NCBI RefSeq assembly: GCF_020447225.1 | Contig: NZ_JAJAEO010000175.1 | Span: 1 to 64,000 of the forward strand | Direction of reading: 5' to 3' | Length of the DNA stretch: 64,000 nt | DNA from: Methylophaga pinxianii | Lineage (GTDB): Bacteria > Pseudomonadota > Gammaproteobacteria > Nitrosococcales > Methylophagaceae | Part shown: piece after piece, positions 11,453 to 21,110 of the stretch | Layout: every line of letters starts with the position of its first letter | How positions within the stretch are numbered: the stretch's first letter is position 1 | The notes under the pieces: model-generated | What the model saw: the letters and a program-made list of their open reading frames with translations, nothing else | What the model was told of the DNA's origin: nothing | Databases searched by the model: none | Translations under genes and position numbers: made by a program

Positions 11453-11961
11453 TTCACCCCGCCCAATAACGTATCGATTTTTTCCGGCGTCAGGTGCTCG
11501 TGATAGTCACGGTCCAACAATAGCATGGGGGCCCCTACGCAAGCGCCCAGACACTCTACTTCTTTTAATGTGAATTTGCCGTCAGCCGTGGTTTGTCCAA
11601 AACCAATACCCAGCTTTTTCTGCAGATAACTGGCAATTTCCTCCGAGCCACACAATTGACAGGATATATTGGTGCATACGCTGATTTTATGCTGACCCAC
11701 CGGGTTGAGTTCAAACATCGTATAAAACGTCGCGACCTCAAATACACTGATGGCCGGAATATCCAGATATTCGGCTAATGCACGCATCAAGCCCTCACTC
11801 AACCATCCTTGATGAGCGTCCTGCAGAATATGTAAGGCGGGAATAACAGCTGATTGAGCCTGACCGGGGGGATATTTACTGATCCAGCTATCCAGTTTCT
11901 GACGCACTGTTTCATTGAACAGCTGATCACGATGTCCGGTGAGTTGTAAGTTTGCTGTCAT
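11449..11961 (-). CDS. nuoE: NADH-quinone oxidoreductase subunit E (2Fe-2S)
   Basis: 170-residue thioredoxin-like 2Fe-2S subunit (cluster N1a) of the NADH dehydrogenase module, partner of NuoF. The four ligands are in [12 protein letters not shown] (two used, about residues 97-102) and [10 protein letters not shown] (about 135-144). It overlaps nuoD upstream and nuoF downstream by 4 bases each, giving a coupled nuoD-E-F chain. Confidence 0.97.
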   Translation of the reverse strand: MTANLQLTGHRDQLFNETVRQKLDSWISKYPPGQAQSAVIPALHILQDAHQGWLSEGLMRALAEYLDIPAISVFEVATFYTMFELNPVGQHKISVCTNISCQLCGSEEIASYLQKKLGIGFGQTTADGKFTLKEVECLGACVGAPMLLLDRDYHEHLTPEKIDTLLGGVK

Positions 11962-13211
11962 CGGTCAATCTCCCCGAAAACGATATCCATGGTGCCAATA
12001 ATGGCTACCACATCCGCCAGCAAATGACCTTTGGCCATTTCGTTCATCGCCGCCAGATGGGGAAACCCTGGAGCACGTATTTTGACCCGATACGGTTTAT
12101 TGGCACCATCGGAAACCATATAAATGCCAAACTCACCCTTTGGATGCTCAACCGCGCTATAAACTTCGCCTTCAGGCACACAATAACCTTCGGTAAACAG
12201 TTTGAAATGATGAATCAAGGCTTCCATGTCATCTTTCATATCCGCTCGACTGGGCGGTGCGATTTTGACGTTATCAACAATGACCGGACCAGGGTTGGCT
12301 CGTAACCAGTCGATACATTGCTGCATGATTTTGTTCGATTGGCGCATCTCTTCAACTCGTACCAGATAACGATCATAACAATCGCCTTCTTTGCCAACTG
12401 GAATATCAAAATCCAAGCGGTCATAAACTTCATAAGGCTGCTTGCGTCGCAGATCCCATTCCACCCCACTACCCCGCAGCATCGGACCGCTAAAGCCCAA
12501 TTGTAAGGCTCGTTCCGGCGAGACGACGCCAATTCCAACTGTTCGCTGTTTCCAGATACGGTTATCAGTCAGCAGAGTTTCGTATTCATCGACACATTTG
12601 GGAAAACGCTGACAAAAATCTTCAATAAAATCGAGCAGACTGCCTTCACGATTTTGATTTAATTTTTTGACTTCAGCTTCAGAATGCCATTTGGATTTTT
12701 GATATTGTGGCATGCTGTCAGGTAAATCACGGTACACCCCACCTGGGCGGTAATAGGTGGCATGTAAACGTGCACCGGAAACGGCTTCGTAGCAGTCCAT
12801 CAGGTCTTCACGCTCACGGAAGCAATACAAAAATACGGTCATCGCACCAATATCCAGGCCATGCGCACCGAGCCACATCAGGTGATTCAGAACCCGGGTC
12901 ATTTCATCAAACAATACCCGGATGTATTGCGCCCGAATCGGTGGTTCAATTCCCAACAGTTTTTCAATTGCCATGACGTAGGCATGCTCGTTACACATCA
13001 TCGACACATAATCCAGCCGATCCATGTAGCCGATGCTCTGATTATACGGTTTCGATTCTGCCAGTTTTTCCGTACCGCGGTGTAACAGGCCGATATGCGG
13101 ATCAGCATGCACAATCACTTCACCGTCCATTTCCAGAATAAGCCTTAACACACCATGCGCTGCAGGATGTTGCGGACCAAAATTCAATGTGTAGTTTTTG
13201 ATCTCAGCCAT
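11958..13211 (-). CDS. nuoD: NADH-quinone oxidoreductase subunit D
   Basis: 417-residue 49-kDa-type subunit that lines the quinone-binding cavity. The N-terminal [17 protein letters not shown] motif (about residues 7-23) carries the quinone-contacting histidine, and [11 protein letters not shown] near 42-52 is also characteristic. It is a separate gene and not the NuoCD fusion seen in E. coli. Its ATG shares one base with the nuoC stop. The C-terminus ends in the conserved IVFGEIDR. Confidence 0.98.
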   Translation of the reverse strand: MAEIKNYTLNFGPQHPAAHGVLRLILEMDGEVIVHADPHIGLLHRGTEKLAESKPYNQSIGYMDRLDYVSMMCNEHAYVMAIEKLLGIEPPIRAQYIRVLFDEMTRVLNHLMWLGAHGLDIGAMTVFLYCFREREDLMDCYEAVSGARLHATYYRPGGVYRDLPDSMPQYQKSKWHSEAEVKKLNQNREGSLLDFIEDFCQRFPKCVDEYETLLTDNRIWKQRTVGIGVVSPERALQLGFSGPMLRGSGVEWDLRRKQPYEVYDRLDFDIPVGKEGDCYDRYLVRVEEMRQSNKIMQQCIDWLRANPGPVIVDNVKIAPPSRADMKDDMEALIHHFKLFTEGYCVPEGEVYSAVEHPKGEFGIYMVSDGANKPYRVKIRAPGFPHLAAMNEMAKGHLLADVVAIIGTMDIVFGEIDR

Positions 13212-13879
13212 TATTTCTTGACCTCGGTATGCGGCTGCAGATATCGATTATCATCACGAATCACACGGGGTACCAGGGTGCGGGGTTCAATGCTGACAGG
13301 TTCATAAATCACCCGTTTCTGATCCGGGTCATAACGCATTTCCACATTACCAATTAATGGAAAATCTTTACGAAACGGATGACCAACAAAACCGTAATCA
13401 GTCAGAATACGCCGTAAGTCCTGATGGCCTTTGAACAGAATGCCGAATAAATCAAAGGCCTCACGTTCATACCATTCTGCGGAGTGCCAGATACTGGTCA
13501 CCGAGTCAATTACAGGAGTTTCTGCGATTAAATCTACCTTCAGACGCAGTCGATTGTTATGCTGCACTGATAACAGATGATAAACCACGGCATAGCGAAA
13601 GCCTTCGTCCACCTGATCGATTTGTGAAAAGGGTTCACGTGCGCGACTGAAACCATGTTCCGTTGCCTGCTTGGTTTCCCATCCACTATTACCATAAGCA
13701 GAGTAATCGACACCACATAAATCGATTAATTGGTTAAAGGCAAACTCATCGCGTAATACTTTACAGACCGGGATAATCTGCTCTGCTTCAATATAAATGG
13801 TGACTTCGCCACGATTAAACTCGCATTCCACCAGTTGATTGGCAAAATGTTGTTCCAGTTTATGTTTAAGCGATTCCAT
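13211..13879 (-). CDS. nuoC: NADH-quinone oxidoreductase subunit C
   Basis: 222-residue 30-kDa-type subunit of the connecting module. The family signature [24 protein letters not shown] occupies about residues 128-151, followed by HPFRKDFPL. It is unfused to NuoD, with the two genes meeting at a one-base overlap. An insertion around residues 65-95 and a C-terminal tail (ending VKK) give a length close to betaproteobacterial NuoC. Confidence 0.97.
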   Translation of the reverse strand: MESLKHKLEQHFANQLVECEFNRGEVTIYIEAEQIIPVCKVLRDEFAFNQLIDLCGVDYSAYGNSGWETKQATEHGFSRAREPFSQIDQVDEGFRYAVVYHLLSVQHNNRLRLKVDLIAETPVIDSVTSIWHSAEWYEREAFDLFGILFKGHQDLRRILTDYGFVGHPFRKDFPLIGNVEMRYDPDQKRVIYEPVSIEPRTLVPRVIRDDNRYLQPHTEVKK

Positions 13880-13888
13880 GCAACAACC

Positions 13889-14377
13889 TTATGCTTGTGT
13901 GCTTTTAGCGATGGTATTGGTACGCTGAATTTTTTTCTGCAACTGAATAATGCCGTAAAGCAAAGCTTCAGCCGTGGGTGGACAGCCTGGCACGTATATA
14001 TCTACTGGCACTATTCGATCACAGCCACGCACGACTGAATAGGAATAATGGTAGTAACCACCACCATTGGCACAGGATCCCATTGAAATCACCCAGCGTG
14101 GCTCTGACATCTGGTCATAGACTTTACGCAATGCAGGTGCCATTTTATTGACCAGAGTGCCGGCAACAATCATTACATCGGATTGCCTGGGACTGGGTCG
14201 AAATACAACACCGAAACGGTCGAGATCATAACGCGAGGCGCCGGCATGCATCATTTCGACAGCACAACAGGCAAGACCAAAGGTCATCGGCCACAACGAT
14301 CCGGTTCTGGCCCAGTTGATTAATTTATCTGCTGAAGTGGTGACAATGCCTTCGTGGAGAACACCTTCTATTCCCAT
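13889..14377 (-). CDS. nuoB: NADH-quinone oxidoreductase subunit B
   Basis: Subunit that holds terminal cluster N2, the direct donor to quinone. The cysteine ligands are visible: [21 protein letters not shown] and [18 protein letters not shown] place the start at the ATG at 14377 ([10 protein letters not shown], 162 residues) because a GGAG lies 7 bases upstream and homologues begin there. An in-frame start 21 bases upstream (14398) is possible. With the chosen start, nuoB overlaps the nuoA stop by 10 bases. Confidence 0.97.
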   Translation of the reverse strand: MGIEGVLHEGIVTTSADKLINWARTGSLWPMTFGLACCAVEMMHAGASRYDLDRFGVVFRPSPRQSDVMIVAGTLVNKMAPALRKVYDQMSEPRWVISMGSCANGGGYYHYSYSVVRGCDRIVPVDIYVPGCPPTAEALLYGIIQLQKKIQRTNTIAKSTQA

Positions 14378-14724
14378 TCCAAGGCTCCTTTTTTCCATTC
14401 ATAGATGAATCCCACCACCAGAATACCAAGAAACAAAAACATGGCCAGCAAGCCAAATACACCGATTTCATCAAGTACTATGGCCCATGGGAATAAAAAT
14501 GCTATTTCCAGATCAAAAATGATAAACAGAATGGCAACCAGGTAATAACGCACATCAAATTTGCCGTGGGTATCTTCAAACGGTTCAAAACCACATTCAT
14601 AGCTGGAACGTTTTTCGGCGTCAGGACGCTGCGGCCCGATAATAAATCCCGCGATCAATGGCATAACACCAAAGCCGATGCCAATAATGATAAACAACAA
14701 AATGGGGAGATATCCCTCTAACAT
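14368..14724 (-). CDS. nuoA: NADH-quinone oxidoreductase subunit A
   Basis: 118-residue membrane subunit, first gene of the complex I operon. It has three transmembrane helices, the loop bearing the conserved cysteine in [20 protein letters not shown] (about residues 41-60), and the acidic helix [15 protein letters not shown] (about 67-81). The operon is transcribed leftward from the 123-base gap 14725-14847. The 3' end overlaps nuoB. Confidence 0.98.
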   Translation of the reverse strand: MLEGYLPILLFIIIGIGFGVMPLIAGFIIGPQRPDAEKRSSYECGFEPFEDTHGKFDVRYYLVAILFIIFDLEIAFLFPWAIVLDEIGVFGLLAMFLFLGILVVGFIYEWKKGALEWE

Positions 14725-14847
14725 GTCGCCCTTCCAATCTCTCTTTCCAGTGTCTTTGTGACACCTGATAATTATTATTGTTTTTGAAAAATCAAAGTAA
14801 ATTTGATCAGCTCACGATACTACACTTTAACGTGCTGTATTTGAAGC
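14725..14847 (-). promoter_or_regulatory. leader/promoter region of the nuo operon
   Basis: This A/T-rich gap is the only space upstream of nuoA before the next gene, so the nuo promoter should lie here or inside the 3' end of the GGDEF/EAL gene. I do not see one clearly superior -35/-10 pair. Confidence 0.4.
14785..14807 (-). terminator. weak terminator after the GGDEF/EAL gene
   Basis: Read leftward, GATCAAA and TTTGATT form a 6-bp A/T-rich stem with a 5-base loop, followed by TTTTTC. It lies just beyond the diguanylate cyclase/phosphodiesterase stop at 14848 and upstream of nuoA. The stem is weak, so it may leak into nuo. Confidence 0.3.
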
Positions 14848-16818
14848 TCACATTACGTCAGAATTGAATGCCCCTCTCGGTAACATTTTCTCCAGTGTCT
14901 CCGCTGTGATAGGTTTGCTGTAAAAATATCCCTGCACGTAATCGCATCGCATGGTTTTAAGTGAACTTGCTTGCTGAAGTGTTTCCACACCTTCTGCTAC
15001 TACTTTCAAACCAAGACTATGTGCCATCGCAATGCTGGCATTCACCAGTTCGTGATCTGCTGAATCAGTGGTCATATCATTAATGAAACTGCGATCAATT
15101 TTGAGTATTGCAAAAGGATAACGACGCAGATAGCTGAGCGATGAATAGCCGGTACCAAAATCATCCATTGCCATCTCGATGCCCATATCATTAAAGGATT
15201 TAAATAAGTCATCTGTCATCAAGTAGCCACTTAATAACACACCTTCTGTTATTTCCAGTTCCAATGTCTTGGCTTGAACTGGATAGTGGCTTAATTGCTG
15301 CTCAACAAATCCCAGTAGTCCTGGATCGCGAAATTGACAAGGTGAAAGGTTGATTGCCATACGAAAATCAGGTTGAGTTGTCTGCCAGGTGGAGAGCATC
15401 TTGATGGCGCAATGCATCACAAACTCGCCAATCGTGACAATTAAGCCGGTTTGCTCTGCGACAGGAATAAATTCATCCGGTCCAATCGGCCCCAACTGTT
15501 CATTTTGCCAACGCAACAAAGCTTCAGCACCGATAATGTTTCCTGTTTCCAATTCAATCTGTGGCTGATAAAGCAAATAAAATTCGCCCCTCTCCAATGC
15601 ACCATACATCTGTTGTTCTATCTTTAATCGACGATCAGCTTCACGATTCATCGACTCGGTGTAGTAAACAAATGTATTGCGACCATTATGTTTTGCATAA
15701 AACATCGCCGTATCAGCCTGTCGAAGTAATTGTGAGGCATTCGTTCCATCCTGGGGAAAAATGGCCACACCGAGACTCAAGGTGAGTGTTATCGTTTGCT
15801 CATCAATGATGAAGGGCCGCCGAAATTGTTGAATCAGGTTTTCAAGCACAGGGGTTATCCGATCACTCGTCGATATTTCGGTCAATAACACAAGAAATTC
15901 ATCGCCACCAAGGCGACCAAGTGTATCGCTAGGCCTTAAATGCGCCTGAATACGCTCAGCAACCTGAATCAATAACTGGTCTCCCGTATCATGCCCCATA
16001 GACTCATTGATTTTTTTGAAATCATCCAAATCCAGACACAATACAGCTATCAACATGTCATTATGTCGTGCTTGTTCAAGTAACTGAGATAAGCGTTCCA
16101 TTGATAAGAACCGATTAGGCAAACCGGTCAAAGTATCGTAATGCGCTAAATGGAGTATCCGCTCTTCCTGTTGCTGACGCATGGTGATATCAGAAATGAC
16201 CATGATAAGCCCAGATAGGGCTTTATTATCGTCATAAATATAATCCCAGTTATATTCCAGAATCTTTTGCTGACCATTACTGGCCTGATTACTCGTGACC
16301 AAACGTTCAGGTTGAGGCTGGTTGGTGACCAAGTCATTAAAAAAGTTTTTGAATTGCTGTCTGCTACTCTCGTCGGGCTGGTAATCCCAAATATAAAGCC
16401 CAATCAGCTCATTGGGTTGAAGACCGATAATCTCATGTTGAGCAAGGTTGCTGAAGGTGATGCGTCCTTGTAAATCACATTCCTGAATTCCACACGGCAC
16501 ATTATCAAAAATCACTTTTAGACGAGTTTTACTGTCTTCTAAAGCCATGAACAGTTTGGTTTGGGAAAGCCAGAAGCGTTGTACCAACAGCCAGATCAGG
16601 ATAGTGGTTATGGTGACAAAAAGTAATCCCTTATAAGTCTGTAGACGAGATAACAATTGAGCATCATTGGTCAATTGCTGCATCAGTTGATCAGAAAAGA
16701 TTATCCAGAGTGAAGCAAAAAGACCGTAACTCAGTGCAATTCTTAATGGTACAAAAAAGCCGAGCTTTCGCAATTCTGTTAACCGTTTTTGAAGCCGGTT
16801 CAGTTTAGTCCTGATCAC
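14848..16818 (-). CDS. Membrane PAS-GGDEF-EAL cyclic-di-GMP enzyme
   Basis: 656 residues. Two N-terminal membrane helices (about 22-42 and 64-84) bracket a short periplasmic loop, followed by a PAS domain (about 93-215), a GGDEF domain (about 220-385, RLGGDEF at 302-308) and an EAL domain (about 400-645, EALLRW at 432-437, DDFGTGYS in the second half). The diguanylate cyclase signature is intact and the EAL domain retains the metal and catalytic motifs, so both synthesis and breakdown of c-di-GMP are possible. Which activity dominates cannot be read from sequence. It is monocistronic, divergent from the RarD-like gene, and probably senses through the PAS domain. It separates nuo from the LigD/Ku genes. 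Confidence 0.93.
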   Translation of the reverse strand: MIRTKLNRLQKRLTELRKLGFFVPLRIALSYGLFASLWIIFSDQLMQQLTNDAQLLSRLQTYKGLLFVTITTILIWLLVQRFWLSQTKLFMALEDSKTRLKVIFDNVPCGIQECDLQGRITFSNLAQHEIIGLQPNELIGLYIWDYQPDESSRQQFKNFFNDLVTNQPQPERLVTSNQASNGQQKILEYNWDYIYDDNKALSGLIMVISDITMRQQQEERILHLAHYDTLTGLPNRFLSMERLSQLLEQARHNDMLIAVLCLDLDDFKKINESMGHDTGDQLLIQVAERIQAHLRPSDTLGRLGGDEFLVLLTEISTSDRITPVLENLIQQFRRPFIIDEQTITLTLSLGVAIFPQDGTNASQLLRQADTAMFYAKHNGRNTFVYYTESMNREADRRLKIEQQMYGALERGEFYLLYQPQIELETGNIIGAEALLRWQNEQLGPIGPDEFIPVAEQTGLIVTIGEFVMHCAIKMLSTWQTTQPDFRMAINLSPCQFRDPGLLGFVEQQLSHYPVQAKTLELEITEGVLLSGYLMTDDLFKSFNDMGIEMAMDDFGTGYSSLSYLRRYPFAILKIDRSFINDMTTDSADHELVNASIAMAHSLGLKVVAEGVETLQQASSLKTMRCDYVQGYFYSKPITAETLEKMLPRGAFNSDVM

Positions 16819-17008
16819 ATGAACTCCCTGTTTAATTCCACAATTTCTGACTGAGGTTTAAACCTGTGACACTGTAGCGCGTTAAAATAGCACTTAAAGA
16901 AATTAATTACTTAAACTTAGCTTCTTAGATAGCCACTTTATTAAAATGTTCGGGTACAACTAAACAGGCATGTCATCGCTGCCACTTGTTTTTCAAGGCT
17001 GAATCCTT

Positions 17009-17887
17009 ATGTATGGTCTAATTTTTGCCATTGCTGCGTATGTTATCTGGGGCAGCTTTCCACTTTATTTCAGCTATTTGAATAGCGTATCAGCTGTTGA
17101 AGTTTTATCGCATCGAATACTCTGGTCTTTATTAGCAACCATGCTGGTAGGACTATTACTGGGGCGCGGTCGTAAATTAATTAAAACCTTTGCCGATAAA
17201 AAATTACTGTTGTGGCTGGCGCTATCATCACTACTTATCGCCATAAATTGGCTGATCTTTATCTGGGCGGTATCACAACATCGCGTTCTTGAAGCCAGCC
17301 TGGGATATTTCATTACCCCCGTCATGAGCCTGCTATTGGCCAGATGGTTACTAAAAGAACAATTGCATCCATTACAGGCATGGGCTGGAGTTCTGGCCAC
17401 TGTTGCAGTTCTATGGGAATGGTTCAGCCTGGGAAGGCTGCCCTGGGTTGGGTTATCACTGGCTCTGGCTTTTGCTTTATATGGACTGATCCGTAAAAAA
17501 CATCCGGTGGATGGCGTTAATGGTCTGACAATAGAAACCCTATGGTTAGCGCCAGTCGCATTCGTCTGGATTCTCTGGCAAGCGTCAAACTCTGATTACA
17601 ATCTGGCATTTGGAGACTCTATCCAATTGAGTCTGTTACTGATTGGTTCCGGTCTGCTCACCGCTTTGCCACTGGTATTATTTGCCATGGCGGCCAGCCG
17701 CGTCGACTTATCCGTGGTAGGTTTCATCATGTACATTAATCCAACCATTCAATTTGTGATTGGTGTATTTGTACTTAAAGAAGCTTATCCACCGGAAAGG
17801 CTGATAACTTTTGGAATAATCTGGATTGCCCTAATATTTTTTATCGCAGGTATGTGGAAAAAACATCAGCAGCGTCAGCGGCTTTAG
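17009..17887 (+). CDS. rarD: RarD-like EamA/DMT superfamily transporter
   Basis: 292-residue inner-membrane protein with about ten transmembrane helices and two EamA repeats. The opening MYGLIFAIAAYVIWGSFPLYF and the helix WLIFIWAVSQHRVLEASLGY (about residues 94-113) are typical of RarD (chloramphenicol-sensitive protein family). The substrate is unknown for the family. It is the only rightward gene between nuo and carA. Its TAG stop overlaps the stop of the convergent DUF72 gene, leaving no room for a terminator. Confidence 0.88.
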   Translation: MYGLIFAIAAYVIWGSFPLYFSYLNSVSAVEVLSHRILWSLLATMLVGLLLGRGRKLIKTFADKKLLLWLALSSLLIAINWLIFIWAVSQHRVLEASLGYFITPVMSLLLARWLLKEQLHPLQAWAGVLATVAVLWEWFSLGRLPWVGLSLALAFALYGLIRKKHPVDGVNGLTIETLWLAPVAFVWILWQASNSDYNLAFGDSIQLSLLLIGSGLLTALPLVLFAMAASRVDLSVVGFIMYINPTIQFVIGVFVLKEAYPPERLITFGIIWIALIFFIAGMWKKHQQRQRL

Positions 17888-18612
17888 TTTTTTAAGGCGT
17901 CTGATAACTGGCGGGCATCCTGTGGGGCACAGCCTTTTTGATCATTATCAAAATAGCAATACACATCAAACCCTTGCTGTTGCCATTGTCGGATTTTTTC
18001 GGCATAGGCATTGAGACGATGACCGTTATAAGAGCCCTGATAAGCTTTTTCAGGCCCATGCAATCTGATGTAGATAAAGTCAGCAGTGATCACCTCCGGT
18101 GATTGAAAACCTTTAAAATCGTAAAAACATAACGCAGCGTTATGTTGTTTCAATAGCTGATAAATCTCATCGTTAAGCCAATCTTTGTCACGAAATTCGA
18201 AGGTATATTGATAACCATCGGGTAAAGTTTTCAAAAACAATTCCAGTCGCTTTGGATTGGCATGCCAGTTTGGTGGCAACTGAAACAGGATCGGTCCGGA
18301 TTTTTTCTTGATGGGTTTTATTGCTTCAAAAAAATTATCAATACTTTCTTCTGGATCCTTGAGTTTTTTGTTGTGAGTAATATACCGGCTGGCTTTAATA
18401 GCAAAGACAAAATCAGACGGCGTAACTTCCATCCATTTTTTCAGGCTCTTCTCACTTGGCAGATGGTAGAAACTGTTATTGATTTCTGTGGTATCAAACA
18501 CACTGGCATAATGTTTCAGATAATCCTGACTTTTGATTTCTGCAGGATAAAAATTGTCTTTCCATTGAGAATAACTCCATCCCGACGTTCCGATAAGGAC
18601 CTTAGCCATCAT
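17884..18612 (-). CDS. DUF72 (YecE-like) protein
   Basis: 242-residue soluble protein of the DUF72 family, a TIM-barrel-like fold of uncertain function. The N-terminus VLIGTSGWSYSQWKDNFYP, the FAIKASRYITHNKKLKDPEE segment (about residues 70-89) and ILFQLPPNW (about 107-115) are family marks. It overlaps the LigD stop by 4 bases, so it is the third gene of a Ku-LigD-DUF72 transcript. Co-transcription raises the possibility of a nucleic-acid or repair role, but this is inference. Confidence 0.88.
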   Translation of the reverse strand: MMAKVLIGTSGWSYSQWKDNFYPAEIKSQDYLKHYASVFDTTEINNSFYHLPSEKSLKKWMEVTPSDFVFAIKASRYITHNKKLKDPEESIDNFFEAIKPIKKKSGPILFQLPPNWHANPKRLELFLKTLPDGYQYTFEFRDKDWLNDEIYQLLKQHNAALCFYDFKGFQSPEVITADFIYIRLHGPEKAYQGSYNGHRLNAYAEKIRQWQQQGFDVYCYFDNDQKGCAPQDARQLSDALKN

Positions 18613-21080
18613 TCCACTTCCATTAACATTTGCTGTGTAAGACCCTGACGAATAGCAGGATAAACAAACAGCTTACTGGCTGCTTGCCGCTGCAGAACAT
18701 CCTCTATTGAAAACTGGTGGGCAGAATCCAGCGAATCCAGCTCTTCCCAATGAAGCGGTACCGCAACTGGCGCCCCCGGTCGTGCACGGACGCAATAATC
18801 CATTACGGCTGTTGAAGCAAAATCATTGCGTAAATAATCAATAAAGATTTTTCCCTTACGCTGTTTTTTTGCCATATTAATCGTATAAGCCAGGGGGACC
18901 GCCTTAACCATTTGCTGGGCGAAATTCCGGGCAAACGTCTTAACCGTATCCCATTCTTGTCGACGTTGAATGGGCACAGTAACGTGCAGGCCTTTACCGC
19001 CAGTACATTTAACAAAGGATTCAAGCCCCAAATCATCGAGACGATGCCTAACATCCTGTGCAGCTAATTTTACTGCTTCAAAGGGAATGTCCTCATCGGG
19101 ATCCAGATCAAACACAATCTTATCCGGCTTTTCGATGTTATCGATTTTAGCGCCCCATGGATGCATCTCAATGCTGCCCATCTGCACCAGCTCAATCAAA
19201 CCCATCAGTTGTTTCAAATAAATATACTCGTGCGATTTGTCATTATGGCTGATGGTTATGGTATGGATATGCTTTGGCATGCCCTTGCCTTTGGAACGCT
19301 GGAAAAAGCATTGATGATCAATACCTCCCGGGCAACGCACCACACTTAAAGGCCGGTTTTTCAACCATGGCATAATCTCATCACTAAGCGCCTCATAAAA
19401 TGACGCTAATTCACCTTTACTGATTTGAGCCTGAGGAAAGATCTGTCTGTCAGCATTACTGATAACGACTCCGGCAACTTTATCAGCCTGATCTTTCCTG
19501 GATCGTTCAGCTGTGCTGATAGCTTGTTCTTTAATAATTTGCTTAGGCTGCTTATCTGCACGTAATCCCTGAAATGACGCATGGCGCACCTTACCGCTTC
19601 TGGTCCAGGTAGCAAATTCCACTTCACATAATAATTCTGGTTTTACCCAATGAGTAGATTTGAAACTGCCACCTGGTCGTTGATCAAATGCCGGTTTGTT
19701 TATTTGTAATGGCTGTAACTTTTGATATAAATCAAAAGCCATTTGATGACTGAAACCGGTGCCTACTTTTCCGGCATAAAGCAGTTTTTTTTGTTGGTAG
19801 AAACCCAGGTGCAGCGAACCAATAGCTTTATCACTGGAACTGGCTGGTTCAAAGCCACAGATAATAAACTCCTGTCGCTGCTGACATTTACTTTTCAGCC
19901 AATATTTATTTCGCGTTTGACTGTATTTGGCATCAGCTTTTTTGGAAATAATACCTTCCAGATTCAAATCACAGGCTTTACTGATGATCTCTTTAGCATC
20001 GCCCTCAATTATCTCACTTAGATACAAAGGACCTGCCGGGAATTCCTTAAACAACTGCTCCAGAGCCTTGCGACGCTGGGATAATATTTTTTTGCTGTAA
20101 TCCTCGCCACTCCAATAGAGCAAATCAAAAAAATATCCTTGCATCGGAACATCTTTGGTCGTCAGTGCTTCCTGCAATGCTTTAAAATCACTCACCCCTT
20201 TTTCATTAAGTACCACCACTTCCCCGTCCAGAACAAATGTACCGGTTTCAAGTTTTTGAAAAGCCTGCGCGATCAGTGGAAACTTATCTGTCCAATCATG
20301 ACCATTACGGGTCAGGATGCGAACCTCTCCGTTTCGGAAAAACACCAGAATACGATAGCCATCGTATTTCACTTCATGAACCCAGTTATCTCCAGTAGGA
20401 GGATTGTCTACCAGAGTGGCCAACTGGGGTGAATGATATTTTTTTTGTAAAGTTGCTAAATTCGGCGTGTTGGTTACCGGAGCAGAAACAGGAGTGGATA
20501 TATTGGCCGCAATTTCTGCAAAATCACGCCCTGACTTAACACTAAAATCTGTTTTTTCTAAAAATTTCGTATCTGGCTGAGCTATCGCAGTGTCATCATT
20601 ACGCTTGATCAGCAGCCAGTTTTCCCGCCCCTTCTGTTTGTCATTCATCCGTGCCAGCGTCCATTCACCGTTTAATTTCTTACCTGTTAAACGAAAGGTG
20701 ATTTTCCCTTGTGACAACGCTTTTTCCGGATCCTTATCAAGTGGTTCCCATACTCCAGTATCCCAAAGCATCACAGGTCCAGCACCATATTGCTTGGCGG
20801 GTATCACTCCCTCGAAATCATGATACGAAAGCGGATGGTCTTCAGTACGAACAGCAAGCCTTTTATCTTTGGGACAATAACTGGGACCTTTGGGAACCGC
20901 CCAACTGAGCAGTACGCCTTGCCATTCAAGCCGGAAATCATAATGCTGACGCGTTGCATCATGTTTCTGCACCGTAAAGATTAGTCCGGATTTACGCTTT
21001 TTACTGAGTTTTCCCGGTGGCTCTTCGGTAATTCCGAAATTTCGTTTGTCGTTGTATTTTTTTAAAGCATTGTGGACCAT
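18609..21080 (-). CDS. ligD: ATP-dependent DNA ligase D (phosphoesterase-ligase-polymerase)
   Basis: Multidomain enzyme of bacterial non-homologous end joining. The order is 3'-phosphoesterase (about residues 33-165), ATP-dependent ligase (about 215-510) and AEP-type polymerase/primase (about 540-823), the same as Pseudomonas aeruginosa LigD. Phosphoesterase residues H40, H46, D48, R50 and H82 are present. The ligase nucleotidyl lysine is K238 in EVKYDGYR. The polymerase metal motif FDLDPDED and KCTGGKGLHV are present. All three activities look intact. I start at the ATG at 21080 (823 residues) because AAGGAAG lies 9 bases upstream; a TTG 24 bases earlier is an alternative. Ku lies 30 bases upstream on the same strand. 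Confidence 0.95.
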   Translation of the reverse strand: MVHNALKKYNDKRNFGITEEPPGKLSKKRKSGLIFTVQKHDATRQHYDFRLEWQGVLLSWAVPKGPSYCPKDKRLAVRTEDHPLSYHDFEGVIPAKQYGAGPVMLWDTGVWEPLDKDPEKALSQGKITFRLTGKKLNGEWTLARMNDKQKGRENWLLIKRNDDTAIAQPDTKFLEKTDFSVKSGRDFAEIAANISTPVSAPVTNTPNLATLQKKYHSPQLATLVDNPPTGDNWVHEVKYDGYRILVFFRNGEVRILTRNGHDWTDKFPLIAQAFQKLETGTFVLDGEVVVLNEKGVSDFKALQEALTTKDVPMQGYFFDLLYWSGEDYSKKILSQRRKALEQLFKEFPAGPLYLSEIIEGDAKEIISKACDLNLEGIISKKADAKYSQTRNKYWLKSKCQQRQEFIICGFEPASSSDKAIGSLHLGFYQQKKLLYAGKVGTGFSHQMAFDLYQKLQPLQINKPAFDQRPGGSFKSTHWVKPELLCEVEFATWTRSGKVRHASFQGLRADKQPKQIIKEQAISTAERSRKDQADKVAGVVISNADRQIFPQAQISKGELASFYEALSDEIMPWLKNRPLSVVRCPGGIDHQCFFQRSKGKGMPKHIHTITISHNDKSHEYIYLKQLMGLIELVQMGSIEMHPWGAKIDNIEKPDKIVFDLDPDEDIPFEAVKLAAQDVRHRLDDLGLESFVKCTGGKGLHVTVPIQRRQEWDTVKTFARNFAQQMVKAVPLAYTINMAKKQRKGKIFIDYLRNDFASTAVMDYCVRARPGAPVAVPLHWEELDSLDSAHQFSIEDVLQRQAASKLFVYPAIRQGLTQQMLMEVE

Positions 21081-21110
21081 AAAAAGATACTTCCTTTGCC
21101 TCAAAGAATA

